From Micropterix aruncella (taxonomy: Eukaryota > Arthropoda > Insecta > Lepidoptera > Micropterigidae), in NCBI GenBank assembly GCA_944548615.1, contig OX155960.1, forward strand, positions 29,110,056 through 29,174,055: a stretch of DNA of 64,000 bases, in the 5' to 3' direction. Position numbers and translations under genes: made by a program. Below are positions 1 through 10,945 of this stretch, piece after piece (the first letter of the stretch is position 1; every line of letters begins with the position of its first letter). The notes under the pieces were generated by a model, which ran no database searches, had not been told where the DNA came from, and saw nothing but the letters and a program-made list of their open reading frames with translations.

Positions 1-290
1 TGCACCCAGAGTTGGCCCCGACGAGAGGACTCCTTAAAGGTCAACAGCACAGAAACGAAATTTTGTATACGCATTCAATTCTGATATCCCTTTCTAAGTT
101 TCACCGTGACAGGGCTGTTGCACCCAGGGTTGGCTTCCAACGAGGGGACTCCTAAATGGTCAACAGCACAAATACGAAATTCTGTATAGCATTCAATTAT
201 AATAGCCCCTTTCTAAGTTCCACTATAATATGGCTGCTACACCCAGGGTTGGCTCAGGATAGAGCATTTTAATAAAAGCTTGTTTTTAAA
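1..290 (+). repeat. Tandem 118-bp-unit repeat, retroelement 3' end, cut by window edge
   Basis: About two and a half degenerate units of roughly 118 bp, each containing GCACCCAGGGTTGGC and CAACAGCACA, end in AATAAAAGCTTGTTTTTAAA. The same units and the same end occur at 22681-23455. The shared end with an AATAAA signal suggests the 3' region of a retroelement with internal tandem repeats. It lies downstream of the last visible ABCG exon, in an intron. Confidence 0.6.
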
Positions 291-530
291 AATATACTAT
301 TCACTTATTGTAGGATAGGCAGTGTTTTTATTTCTTTGTAATATAACATGAGAGTAATCCACAACCGCCTCAAAGATAGGACTAAGTGTGGGTAGTCGAG
401 TAATCGTAGTCGAGATTGACTATCGTTCATTTTATCATTATCATCATGTCTATTACGAGTAATCAAGATTTCTATAGATTTTTCACAATCTGATTTTTCA
501 CAATCACAATATGATTAATCTTCGACTTAC

Positions 531-723
531 CAGTTTTATTTCGAGATATCTGTAGGAACATTCGTATAAGAAGGATATGGACCTGAGCGAACATGCTCGT
601 CGGATATGAATAGTCCGAGTCAGTGGACAGTCTCCGGACTTTTAACCAAGCCATTGTTGAGCTGATATTTGAAATTTGCGATGTTAATGAACTTGATGAG
701 TTTCTCCTCTGTGTGAATTGTAC
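531..723 (-). CDS. ABCG exon approaching the first membrane segment
   Basis: This 193-bp exon runs from acceptor TATTTCAG to donor GTAAGT. It encodes a serine-rich stretch, then [20 protein letters not shown]. The pattern of a polar residue, FAQ, hydrophobic residues, R and F matches the amphipathic connecting helix that precedes membrane helix 1 in ABCG proteins. It ends on the first base of a codon, and the rest of the gene is off the left edge. Confidence 0.88.
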
Positions 724-3700
724 CTGAAATAGACAACATATACTTAGTTGAAGCAATATCTTTTACACAAGTATCTCGTGAAATAAGAACCAGATAAGAC
801 ACTTGAGTCAGACCTAGTTCTTCTATTCTAGATAGAATAGTTATTTATTTCTTTCTAATATTGATTTATTTTCAAGTACATTTGTTTTAATGGAGATCTT
901 TTTTTTAAGATAAGATATATACACCGTAACTTTTTTATTAGTGACATCCTTGTACTGGGTGAATCAGTACAGGCAATGAAGCAAATTTTGATTTAGAAAA
1001 AAAAACTTTTTTTCGTTCATTTGAACAACTTGATATATAAGAGTTTGACAAGCGTTGAGCTCGCTGCGCCATATAGCAGTAGATAAAATATCGCGAATAC
1101 CGCTAGATGGCGTAGCGCGCTCACCACTTTCATGGTTTTTTTTGGAAATGACATTTTTTCAAATTAAAAATAGTTTTTCTAATAAATGTTTTTAGGGTGT
1201 TTTTTTAAAATCAAAAGTTGCTTACTTGCTCGTATTGATTCATCCACTACAAGAATGTCACTAATAAAAAACAACCTGTATAAGATTTCATAAGATATTT
1301 TTCTGAATATTAGATCTATGCAGTCTATTTTTTTCTGTGTTTTGAAGTAGGTATATCAATTAAAATGAAACACAAGGCTTTTAATTTTTAACGCGTTTTT
1401 TAATTTTTGTTTAATAGGATATAACTTAGGTACTTATGTGAACTAGTAATTTATGATTATATTAGATATAATTTGAAATACCTTTTATTCTTGTAAATGG
1501 TAATTTTTCAGATACAGGCTTGTTTTAGTTTCTGCCAACCCTCTTTGCCTATTTCTATCAGTTAATATTTCCGATTCCAATTATTGTATAAATAAAAAGG
1601 TTAATATAAAATATCACAATATTCCCCTTGTCAAAAAAAATAATAATATGGCTATATATTATTATATACTGAGATTATAAAAGTATATATATACAAGTAT
1701 ATTAAAATGTATGTAATATTATGGACTGCTCGTGACTGGTGCTCTCTCAGTTCCGTATGCAAGAACGATGTGATAGATGAGTATGTAAAATAAAAGAATA
1801 CCTCTTGCAAAGCATCAAATGCATCACATTTCTCAGGCGGCTTCTTTCCATAACCTGTTTTTGTATATAGATCTATACTCGATAGATCATTTGTACTTGT
1901 CATTGATTTGTATCTTCGGCCATTGTCCATGGCATTGCTGAGATTAACGATATTTTCAGAAGCCTCCGTTACTTCAATGACTGAAAAAAGTAGCATATTT
2001 TATTATTACAACAAAAGCTGACCAATAAGTAGAAATAAGAGTGAATGCCACAACGCGCCGTTGAAGAGTCTTCTAATGTACTCGATCTTGACACGAACAG
2101 GGGTGGGGGGGGGGGAGGGTACTTTGGATGCAGCAATTAAGCCTGTGATGAAGGCACAAAATCCATAATTAAGGTCATTTCTAGGAAACCATAGCAATAC
2201 CCCTGCACGGTAGAAGCACTTTTGCTCAATGGAATGCCACATACCCTAGGACAAACATACTCCTTCAGATCACCGGGTTTATGTCCAATACAAGAAGCAA
2301 GCAACCCTCAAGGCGATGTCAGAGTGACTTTTAGAATCAAGTAGGTCATTATTAAAATGCCATAGCTTTCAAAAGACATTTGTTTATATTCTTTAATAGA
2401 ATGTTTATACACTTAATTCATACCATTGTTACCAAAATACTTATTTACATTCTACTTAATTTTTAATCTTAACAAAAACAAGTGTATAGGTACTAAGGGT
2501 ATTATAACATAAGATATCATCATCATTGTGGCTTTGTATGGTTCATTCCTGGACATAGACCTGGACAATGTCCTACTCTCGCGGATTTTAAGCCGTCCTC
2601 ATCCAGTCTCATCCTCCGTGTCCTTTGAGGTCTCATCCACCCAGCGTATAGGTGGAGGGTTTCGTGGTCTCATTTCAGGCATGGTATTTATTCGAGCATT
2701 TTCCTGGTCCATCGACTATGATCCATCTAGGCAATTTGTCCAGTTCAAAGACATACTAGAATAGAGATCGGGGGTACGAAGGTGGACTGTGAGTGGATGC
2801 GATAGCGGAATAGAAAGAGATAGCTGTATATGAGCCCCCCCCTATCCTTGTCTAGTTGCGCATGCGGGTTTATCATTATTTAATTGAGAATAATAATTTA
2901 TTCCGAATCATGTCCCGCGCATGCGCGACTGTACAAGGATAGAGGGGGGCCATATGCAGCTTTATCTTTCTATTCCTCTATCCAGTCCAGCAGTGCAATG
3001 TCTGCCACTGCACCACTCTGGGTCCATTCGTTGCACTTTCAGTCACGTAAGCTGATTCCGAACATGACTCAAACATAATATATTGTGTAATATTGTTATT
3101 TAAAAAGTTAAATACATAAAAATATGTTTTTAAGAATTTCCTATTATTTTTCGTCGCTGCCGGAGGGAAACCTACAATGGCTCAAAAATAAAACACAGAA
3201 TGAGCAGGCTGATTCACCCTGTATAATAATAATACAATCATGCGCATAGCAGGTTTTTCTCTAGCAATGACTAATTTTATTAAACCAACATTAAAATTCT
3301 TACTAAAATCTGCAGGATTGTGGTGTACTGGACAGGACAATCCTTCCGACGATAAGAACGGTACCATAGCCATTGTTGCACCTTGGTATATACATAATCC
3401 TTGTGCGATAACATATACCTGTAGGAAAATGTGATAGTGAATGAAAAGGTTGTATTGTGCGTCTAAATGTTTTTTGTTGCAATCGTAATACCAACTTGAT
3501 CAAACATTTCGATGAGGGATGCCGACGGCTGATGAATAGTAATGACCACCGTTCGACCCTGTCTCGCCAGTTGTCTAAGAAGTCTGATACATTGAGCAGT
3601 AGCCACAGTGTCCAGCCCACTCGTCGGTTCATCCAGGAAAAACACCGGAGGATTGTTCACCAACTCCAGCGCAATTGATAGCCTAAACAATGAGCAATAA

Positions 3701-6484
3701 TCGTATTCTTATTCGTATTCATACATAAATAAGGAATATAATTATACGAGTGTATGTATGTGTGTTTTGAAAGTATGACAGTATTACGTTACGATTTTTA
3801 TAAAAGTTTTTTCACCTAAAAAGCTATAGTAGAAGTTCATATGTCTTTGAATAAAATTTTGAGCGACCAATCTCTCCCCATGACACATTTAATCGAAGTC
3901 TCAGTAACCGGTTTAAAATACACATTTTAAACAGGTTACTGAGACTTTCGATTAAATAGGTCATGGGGAGAGATTGCTCGCTCAAAATTTAATTTTACAG
4001 ACGTGAAATTCTACTATAGCTTTTCATCTATCACCTATGTAAACCATCATCGTCTAACTCAGAGGTTGTCTAACCCAAACATTTTTTGTTCCGTAGACCA
4101 CTTGCTGTTTTTCTGTAGACTCCCTTCCCCTTGCCTGTCTAATAATGATTTTTCCTAAACTTATTAACTTTAAATGTTTTTTGACTGCTGGCACAGGACT
4201 AATCACTTACAAAGGGTTTATGGTAAAGTGGGCAGTTGTTAAAAAATTAAAAACATGTACAATTTTATTCGTAGTTTTATTGAAAAGTACTTAAATTTTA
4301 CACGGTGCGCATTCATTTTTAAGCAACCATGACATTGAAATACGAAGTATTTGAGAAAGCCGCACATAACTGCACATGTAGAACTAACTCGCTGTTTATA
4401 TCGTTAGTCATGTGCGGTGGCCTCCCCAATCGTCTAGTGATGCGATTCGAGTAGAGTATGATTTCCTTTCATAGCACTTGTGACGTGTGCATTTGTTTAT
4501 TGTGGTTAATATTACACTGTATAATCAATGACATATGTAAATAAATGCTATTAAAATGCTATACTGTACATACACACAATCTGTTTTATGCGTAGTACGA
4601 CATTTACGTACCGCCTAAATGTTTATGATGACCTGTCTAAATAGGGTCCGCTAACGTGGACCCCCATTTATATCTCGTGCACCCCCATTTTTTCCTCGCT
4701 GACATGGAACCCTGCAATTCGAGATCGATCCCTGGGGTCCATAGACCTTCATGGAAATCACTGGTCTAACTGAACTATCCCCTAACATGCACTGTATAAT
4801 ACGTACAATACTTACGTACTATGTACCTATAGTACATAGTACCTATAGTACATAGTACGTAGGAGGTTATAAATAGTTCTGACCTCATTTCCATAATTAC
4901 CAAACTTTAGGTAGTTCAAAATGTTTATTTCTTTTTGAATATTCAAATCGATGATCTTCACTCCATTGCATAAGACATTACAAACTACAAACATTAGTTT
5001 ACAAACTTACATTACAAACTACAAACATTAGTTTACAAACTTACATTACAAACTAGGTGCAAATTAGATGGATATTATCCACCTAGTTCATCATCCCTCT
5101 CACCTTTTCTTCTGCCCTCCCGACAGATCCTCGGTCCGCGTGTGTTCGTGCGGCAGCAGTCCTAAGTTCTTAAGGATCTCTGTGACGGTGGCGTCGGCGC
5201 TGCCTTTGACCTGTAAGTGTGCCGGCATCTTGAGGCGCGCTGCCACCTTCATGGACTCGCGGACGGTGAGCAACGGCTGAAGGAGATTCTCCTGAGTGAT
5301 GTAGCAAGAAGCGCGGTGGAACTCGCGGGCATCACGTGGCCTTCCGTTCACGAGGATTTCGCCGGAGATGCCCGATGATCTGAATAATGACAAACAATCA
5401 CATTACCATCAATTCTGATAAAAGTTTTTTAATTATACATGGTGTTGATTTACCGTTTATGCAATATGTACTTATTTACGAAAGCCTGTATGAATCCCAT
5501 AATAGTAAAGAAAAGCACCAAACTCAGTCCCACTTACCTACATTCCCAGATACCATAAATCTATACAGATAACTTCTCAATTTCAAATAATGTTACAACA
5601 CAATTTAGAATAATGTATAACATTTTATAACAAGTTGCCAGAGGATTTAAAAAAGATACAATCATATACAGTATTAAAAAAACAAACCAAAGAATATTTT
5701 AACAAAAAATATTTATATGACACAGATCTGAGAAATGTGTTATTTTTGTATACAAAAACCGAAAAAAAATGTTGAAAATCATCTAAAACATTTGTGCTTA
5801 TGCGGTGGTTACCGAGACACAAGCATTTTTAGTTCAACTTTAGGATATTCAATATTTTTTTCCTCAGTAACGAAGGCTCATATCAAAACAGTCATGATTT
5901 TCAAAACATGATTTTCGAACTAGTTTTTCGTGTAGAATAATATCCTTTTACCAAAAATCTACTAAGTCAAAGAAAGCCATTTTTCCAATTAAAGAACTCC
6001 ATCGTTCCATTATTTTTAAAAATCACTTTTTTTTAAATAATGGTTTTTAGATCCCTATCCCGGTATATCTTAATTTGATAATTCAAAAAATATATGGTTA
6101 GTTTTTATGAATACTTTATTAATAAACAAACAATTTAAAAAAAATCATTTGTTCTTATGTTTAAAAAATTACATTACAATTATTTTTACTATCGTAGATA
6201 GATTTCGCTTATAAAACAGAAATCTATGTTAAAATTGTTGAGTAAGGGCGTTGATTATATAGTGTAGTAGTCTGTAGTATACACTTATATGGTATATATT
6301 AATTCTAGAAGTCCCTTGGAGCGAAAAATGTTAAATGGCGGAAAATTGAAATTTTACCTGAATCCGGAAATGGCGTTGAGAAGGCTGCTTTTTCCGGCAC
6401 CAGATGGACCCATAATCGCCGACAATTGGCCAGATTGAAATCTTCCGCTGACATTTTGCAGGATATGTCGCGTTTGGAAACGAC
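531..6484 (-). CDS. ABCG (white-type) half-transporter, partial gene, six exons
   Basis: Exons in transcription order are 6484-6358, 5379-5104, 3682-3496, 3418-3304, 1980-1802 and 723-531. Every junction has GT/AG and all phases agree, giving 358 continuous residues. Visible motifs: Walker [10 protein letters not shown] (residues 25-33), Q-loop glutamine in ITQEN (71), ABC signature LSGGQ (127-131), Walker B VFFLDE (147-152), D-loop SGLD (155-158), H-loop histidine in IHQPSA (184) and the family motif HNPADF (229-234). This is a complete ATP-binding domain with no missing catalytic residue. Motif order (ATP domain first) and wording fit ABCG1/ABCG4-type half-transporters, membrane proteins that dimerise and move lipids or sterols; substrate here is unknown. 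The last exon runs into the approach to the first membrane segment. Membrane exons lie left of the window. The 5' exon or exons with the start codon were not found upstream of 6484. Introns are loaded with mobile DNA. Confident on family, not on orthologue. Confidence 0.93.
917..1281. mobile_element. Foldback/MITE-like element with long inverted ends
   Basis: The end near 930-1010 (TTTTTTATTAGTGACATCCT) is repeated in reverse at 1190-1275 (read back as TTTTTTATTAGTGACATTCT), extending about 75 bp through GAATCARTAC and TTTTGATTT. There is no coding capacity inside. It sits in the ABCG intron between exons 1802-1980 and 531-723. The superfamily is not assigned because target-site duplications are unclear. 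Confidence 0.6.
1802..1980 (-). CDS. ABCG linker exon
   Basis: This 179-bp exon starts [17 protein letters not shown] and continues through a serine- and lysine-rich linker to FDALQE. The acceptor TTTTTTCAG ends at 1981 and the donor is GTATTC at 1801-1796. It encodes the cytoplasmic linker between the ATP domain and the membrane domain, which is poorly conserved in this family. Phase and position, rather than sequence, support it. Confidence 0.85.
2515..2765 (-). pseudogene. RTE-type LINE 3' end relic
   Basis: Reading the minus strand gives a broken match to the tail of RTE-type LINE proteins ([11 protein letters not shown], resembling the RPPxRWxDD motif), with stops. It ends in a short TGATGATGAT tail, as RTE elements do. 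It lies in an ABCG intron. Only the tail is present, so the family call is tentative. Confidence 0.45.
2790..2995. mobile_element. Palindromic MITE
   Basis: The two arms are inverted repeats of about 75 bp (GGAATAGAAAGAGATAGCTG near 2806; read back from about 2985). They surround an AT-rich centre at about 2871-2905. No gene is inside. It is located in an ABCG intron. Confidence 0.65.
3304..3418 (-). CDS. ABCG exon ending in the HNPADF motif
   Basis: This 115-bp exon follows the acceptor CCTACAG (3425-3419) and ends at donor GTAAGA. It encodes [13 protein letters not shown], then [11 protein letters not shown] and HHNPADF. The motif HNPADF marks the end of the ATP-binding module throughout the ABCG family. 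The exon ends on the first base of an isoleucine codon, completed by the exon at 1980. Confidence 0.92.
3496..3682 (-). CDS. ABCG exon with Walker B, D-loop and H-loop
   Basis: This 187-bp exon begins [12 protein letters not shown], followed by Walker B VFFLDE, the D-loop SGLD and the switch motif TIHQPSA, and ends at MFDQ. The donor is GTTGGT at 3495-3490, a weaker than usual splice site, but it keeps the frame and the protein continues normally in the next exon. Confidence 0.95.
3818..4024. mobile_element. Imperfect palindromic MITE
   Basis: Ends are AAAAGCTATAGTAGAA and its reverse complement TTCTACTATAGCTTTT. The arms (about 95 bp) share TTTTGAGCGA, AATCTCTCCCCATGAC and GGTTACTGAGAC. It lies in the ABCG intron between the signature and Walker B exons, just before a hAT-type element. 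Confidence 0.72.
4060..4763. mobile_element. Non-autonomous hAT element, copy 1 of a family
   Basis: An exact 8-bp target duplication GTCTAACT flanks the element (4052-4059 and 4764-4771). The ends are CAGAGGTTGTCTAACCCAAA and, inverted, CAGTGATTTCC. The interior resembles the element at 13547-14367 over most of its length, including GTTCCGTAGACCA-type and TTTATGATGACCTG blocks. No transposase is encoded. Eight-base duplications and CAGNG ends fit hAT elements. It is inserted in an ABCG intron. Confidence 0.85.
4975..5055. repeat. 34-bp tandem repeat, about 2.4 copies
   Basis: The unit starting ACATTACAAACTACAAACAT is repeated head to tail at 4975 and 5009, with a third partial copy at 5043. 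It ends about 50 bp downstream (in transcription sense) of the ABCG exon at 5104-5379, inside the intron. Confidence 0.9.
5104..5379 (-). CDS. ABCG exon with Q-loop and signature motif
   Basis: This 276-bp exon has its acceptor CAG at 5382-5380 and donor GTGAGA at 5103-5098. It encodes the helical subdomain of the ATP-binding domain: ITQEN with the Q-loop glutamine, LTVRESM, and the ABC signature LSGGQKKR at its end. The arginine codon after KK is split across the next intron and finishes exactly on the first base of the exon at 3682. Confidence 0.95.
5605..5740 (+). pseudogene. LINE C-terminal fragment
   Basis: The plus strand reads [18 protein letters not shown] and then a short tail before stops. 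This matches the conserved end of many non-LTR retrotransposon ORF2 proteins (F/Y-NxLP followed by a basic helix). It is a short relic in the ABCG intron between exons 5104-5379 and 6358-6484. Confidence 0.5.
6358..6484 (-). CDS. ABCG exon with Walker A
   Basis: This 127-bp exon is bounded by a CAG acceptor at 6487-6485 and a GTAAAA donor at 6357-6352. It encodes residues 1-41 of the partial protein, ending [12 protein letters not shown], with Walker [10 protein letters not shown]. It starts with two bases that finish a codon from an upstream exon, so at least one more 5' exon must exist. No convincing candidate was found between 6485 and the mariner relic near 8.2 kb. Confidence 0.92.
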
Positions 6485-6984
6485 CTGAAATTAAAGATAA
6501 AATTATATGATAAATCTCTCTATTGGTCGACGAAATATAATTTGGCGTAACTGTCGTTTGTAAATCAAGACCTTTTTTAGGGAACTATAACTAGTGAAAT
6601 TGAAAGCTCATTAATAAAATGGAAATGTACATAGACCATTGCTTGATACACTATATTTTCTCAATACAGCACATTTATTAAAGTCAAAGTAAAGTCCGTT
6701 TTCAGTGCTTTTATTATCAAGGTTCAACTTAATGTTCCATACAACCCGCAGTACTTCTGGAAATACATGTAACAACAAAAAAACGATGACCGATGTGGTA
6801 AAGATCTAATAGTTAACAGTTAACATGGTTAGTTATCAATCATGTCGATATTGCAAGCGGGTTTGCAGAATAGTTTAGCTCCTTGTATCTGTCGTAACCT
6901 CTCGACATAAACATGTCAGAAGTATTCAAAGAACTACTGAACCACTGATTCATAATGTGTCATAAAATATGCATTTAATAAACT

Positions 6985-7235
6985 GAAAAACAAGCTTCGT
7001 CTGGCTTCGACAACATTTTAACAACGGCCTATAGCTGTGTTTTGAAGCTGTTATTGACCTGCTTCTATTAATGCTTTTTAATATTTGTTTATATTTTTCA
7101 CATCCGTTCTTCCAGAATTATGGAAATTCACGGGAATAACTGCGTTTTTAGGCCAGGAACGAGCTCGGATATCAGTACATAACTATCGACCGGACAACAT
7201 GGTTTCATAGCTGGGCGCTCTACTTTATCTGTTAG
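6985..7235 (+). pseudogene. Weak reverse-transcriptase relic
   Basis: Broken plus-strand reading frames give SGFDNILTTAY, then LPELWKFTGI and VHNYRPDNM. These are in the order and spacing of LINE reverse transcriptase motifs (SGPD, FPxxWK, NYRPI). It has several stops and frame changes and no long open frame. It could be chance similarity. Confidence 0.35.
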
Positions 7236-8199
7236 TATTAGTAGAATAATATTATATAGTTGTTACATGATTGTATTGCGTTTATTTTTGTTGGTGGATT
7301 TTTCTGCAGGTACTAATACATATTTTTGTGGAACACGGATTCAGGTTATTTATTACCTGATTATGTATTACCTGATACTACTTCATTCTGTAATTTAACA
7401 AAGAAATGTAGCAAATTTTAAATTTTATGGTAATTTTAATGTTGTATTAATTATGTAAGTTAAAAAAATATCTAGAATAAAATAGGTAAGTAGTACGCAG
7501 AAACTGTAAGTAGTACGAAAGTCTACATGAATTTTATTTTTGTTATGTGGGGCATGAGATAACATAAATACCCTATATGTCTGCACGTAGGTCGCGTAGG
7601 TCGTGCGAAGTAACCGATAACTTTCGTGATTTAATTAGGTTGAAATTAGTCAAAATAACAGGATGTAGGTATGTATACAAATCTCTTGCCCAATAATAGC
7701 TAACGTTACGAGAAACACGTACTTGCTACCTGACATGCATAAGCTAAAAGCAACACGTCGGGTTTACTGGCATGAGATAAGAGTTCCGTTAGCTTAGCAA
7801 TGAAGGATAGGTAAACGGTCGCAGTACATTAATCAAATGAAACGATACTCGTGAGGCTAACGGATTTTGAGTAAAAAACACAAACGTACATCTATACAAG
7901 GGACGTTCAAATAGACGTGAGAATGAGGCACAAACTACTTGGAACTAAAAGAATAAAGACTTGCAGGAATAGCTAAGATATATGTTAGACTAAAAATATA
8001 TAATTGATTATATTTCATGTTTTTTTTATTATAAGTCATTTGTTTGCGGCTTGTTGCGTGTTGGCGAGCATAGAGAAAATTGTAGTTCGCTCGTTAATAG
8101 AGTATTTGTGATTGTTTTTTTTTAAATATGACGGAATAAGTAATTCAAGATTTAGGATGGACATTAAGGGTGAATTCATCTCCATATTATATATAGTTG

Positions 8200-8940
8200 T
8201 ATTGCACGTTGGTGAGGGGAGTTTAGGCGTAGAAGAACATCTTCTACCAAAGATGACCGTCATTCGAAAAGCCCTACGCCGGCAGTGGCCGAAGAAATGG
8301 TTAAAAATGTTGTATTAAGGTGCGTTATATTGCTGAAGAAGTGAAAAATTCGAGTGCACATAGCATTTGAAATAATCGCTTGAGGATGACAAAGGTATCC
8401 GAGTGTCGGGTACCCATAATGCTTACCGACTTGCAAAAACAAATAAAAGTGAAGAATTAGCAAAGCTCCTTGGAATTGATCTAACAAGAACGTTGACCAT
8501 TTTTTGGCTTGATTTATATAACCATGGACGAAACTTAGCTTCACTATTACGATGCTGAAACAAAACAACTGTCCATGACTTGGAAAAACCCGGCATCTCC
8601 AACCATGGGCTCTCTTTTCTGGGACAGCCAGTTGTTAATGATTGAATATCTCGAGCATGTAGCTAGTAATACAACGGAAACTTTATATGCATAACAAATA
8701 AAAACGCGCAATATAAATACGTGAAAAACGATTTGGCAAATTAGCGAAATTCATTCTTTTTCACCAAGATAACGCGTCGGGGACGCGCAAGTATGCAGTT
8801 GCGATGGCTGGCATTCAAGATGCTTGCTTTGAAATACATCTGAATACATCCTCTACATTCCCCAGGCCTCATCGCTATTAGTCGCCGCGGTGCAGGATTT
8901 TTTTAGGTGTTCAGGAAAGAGTTTTTTAGAAACGAAATTT
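8200..8940 (+). pseudogene. Mariner transposase relic
   Basis: Successive broken frames on the plus strand match mariner transposase in order: a TPAVAEEMVKNV block, RVP-IMLTDLQKQ, a TWLHHYDAETKQLSM-like catalytic block, FHQDNA and a final HP-HSPGLI-like stretch (for PPYSPDLAPSD). Many stops and frameshifts show it is long dead. Terminal repeats were not identified. It begins about 1.7 kb upstream of the first visible ABCG exon. Confidence 0.7.
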
Positions 8941-9215
8941 AAAGTTTAGAAAAAAGATATGTATGTGTTGAAAAACATTTAGTAAAAGTTAATTGTAACT
9001 TATTTATTTATTTTTATTAGCTAAATATATACAGCATATTCATTTTATAAAAGAACATTTTATAAACTAACATTAATATAGCCATTAATACATTTAAAAT
9101 TAGCAAATAATATAAAGCACCTATTTAAAAGATAATAATTTTATAAGCATTTTTTTTAAGAAAAAAGGAAAAAAGGAAAAAGAAGCATTTCTAAATTTAA
9201 AAGTACAATAGGGGA

Positions 9216-10829
9216 ATGGAAATGGAAGGGAGGGATTGTTATAACACTATATGTAATAAAGAAAGCGTTTCCGCATGTGTTACCGACTTCGCTTTCACTA
9301 TTGTTAACTGCAATGATATAATAAATGCCTTTAAAACAATTGAGATAAAGAAAACTATGGACCTTTGGGGATATTCTGTAAAAACTATTTCATACATCAT
9401 AGAAATAATCGCACCTTATCTAGCATATATATTCAATTGTTGTGTTACTTCTGGAGTATTTCCTGATCTGATGAAACATAGTAAAGTTATACCATTATTT
9501 AAATCTGGCGATACCTCTGATCCCTCGAATTTTCGACCAGTTTCCGTACTTCCCACTTTGAGTAAAATTTTCGAAAAATTAATTCTTAGACAATTGCACA
9601 CTCATTTTAACAAATATAATTTACTTCATAAGAAACAGTTTGGATTTACAAAGGGTTGCTCAACCATAGATGCGGGAACCGAACTATTGACAGGTATATT
9701 GAATGCCTGGGAAGAGTCACAAGACGCATTAGGCATCTTCTGTGACTTGTCTAAGGCATTTGATTGTGTACACCATGATACACTAGTTAGGAAATTACAT
9801 CACTATGGCATTAGGAACAAGGCTCTTGATCTTCTTACTTCTTACTTGGGAAATAGAATTCAGAAGGTTGATGTAAACGGTAAAAGATCACCAGGATCAA
9901 TGGTTCCACAAGGCTCCATTCTTGACCCATTTCTCTTCTTAATATACATCAATGATTTACCCTTTCACATAAGGAATAATCACGAAATTGTATTGTTTGC
10001 TGATGATACTTCTTTGACGTTTAAAATTAGTAGAAAATTGTACAATTATGACGAAGTTAACAATGCACTATCAAAAGTTGTCCATTGGTTTAATGTAAAT
10101 AACCTACTATTAAATGAAAGAAAAACCAAAGTGATTAAATTTTCTACACCTAATGTTAAGCAGGTACAAACCAATGTAGAAATAAATGGAACTAGACTGG
10201 AGCCTGTTGCTTCAACTGTGTTTCTAGGGATAACAATTGACTCCAAATTACAATGGGGCCCACAAATTGAGAAAATGTCAGGAAAACTTAGCTCTGCGGC
10301 ATACGCAGTTAAAACAATAAGGCGGCTGACTGATGTAGATACAGCAAGAATAGTATACTTTAGTTACTTTCATAGCATTATGTCCTATGGGATTCTTCTC
10401 TGGGGAAGCTGTGCGGACATCAATAACATCTTTATACTACAGAAACGTGCTGTAAGAGCTATATATAAACTTGGTCCTCGAGTTTCACTTAGAGAAAAAT
10501 TCAAAGAGATAAATATTCTTACTGTTGCATCACAATATATATACGAAAATCTGTTGTATGTCCACAAGAATATTGACAAGTTTAAAATAAAAAGCGACAC
10601 TCATAATTTTAATACTAGACATAAGCATAACCTTGTTGTACGTGCTACTCGTCTCCACAAAATAAGCAATTCTTTTTTGGGACAATGTATACGCTTCTAT
10701 AACAAACTTCCTCATACTATTAGAGAACACTCTGTAAATAAGTTTAAAGCTACCATCAAAGCAAAATTGTATAAAAAAGCATACTATACAATATCTGATT
10801 ATGTAAATGACAAAACGGCTTGGGAGTAA
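9216..10829 (+). CDS. LINE reverse transcriptase ORF, truncated, with borrowed N-terminus
   Basis: This is a 537-residue open frame. Residues 85-264 carry the reverse transcriptase motifs: VIPLFKSGD, NFRPVSVLP, CDLSKAFDCVHHDTL (catalytic Asp about 177), MVPQGSILDP and LFADDTSL (catalytic Asp-Asp 263-264). The C-terminal part has the LINE thumb and tail (LQKRAVRAIY, FYNKLPHTI). The endonuclease domain is absent. The first 10-11 codons are antisense sequence of the host LINE's tail, so the ATG at 9216 is not the original start. The enzyme part copied RNA into DNA at the target site; this copy cannot make its own nick. The GP of the usual SILGP motif is DP. The frame is still open, which suggests a fairly young insertion. 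Confidence 0.85.
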   Translation: MEMEGRDCYNTICNKESVSACVTDFAFTIVNCNDIINAFKTIEIKKTMDLWGYSVKTISYIIEIIAPYLAYIFNCCVTSGVFPDLMKHSKVIPLFKSGDTSDPSNFRPVSVLPTLSKIFEKLILRQLHTHFNKYNLLHKKQFGFTKGCSTIDAGTELLTGILNAWEESQDALGIFCDLSKAFDCVHHDTLVRKLHHYGIRNKALDLLTSYLGNRIQKVDVNGKRSPGSMVPQGSILDPFLFLIYINDLPFHIRNNHEIVLFADDTSLTFKISRKLYNYDEVNNALSKVVHWFNVNNLLLNERKTKVIKFSTPNVKQVQTNVEINGTRLEPVASTVFLGITIDSKLQWGPQIEKMSGKLSSAAYAVKTIRRLTDVDTARIVYFSYFHSIMSYGILLWGSCADINNIFILQKRAVRAIYKLGPRVSLREKFKEINILTVASQYIYENLLYVHKNIDKFKIKSDTHNFNTRHKHNLVVRATRLHKISNSFLGQCIRFYNKLPHTIREHSVNKFKATIKAKLYKKAYYTISDYVNDKTAWE

Positions 10830-10945
10830 GGCTTAAATTGGACGCATCATAAGAACATAAATTAAAAATAATATTTAATTGTGTCTATATGAATAAAGAA
10901 CATTTTCATTTTGATTTTGATTTTGACCTACGTTCATAAATGGCC
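9248..10945 (+). mobile_element. 5'-truncated LINE nested in another LINE
   Basis: The flanking sequence is the untranslated tail of a different LINE on the opposite strand, so the insertion limits can be read by comparison with the unfilled copy near 43176. It begins directly in the reverse transcriptase region, lacks an endonuclease, and ends with an ATTTTGATTTTGATTTTGA tail near 10925, followed by about 20 bases of uncertain origin. Confidence 0.85.

Noticed and set aside
8036..8568. Minus-strand frames of 75 and 102 residues
   Set aside because: They overlap the plus-strand mariner relic, whose motifs occur in order.
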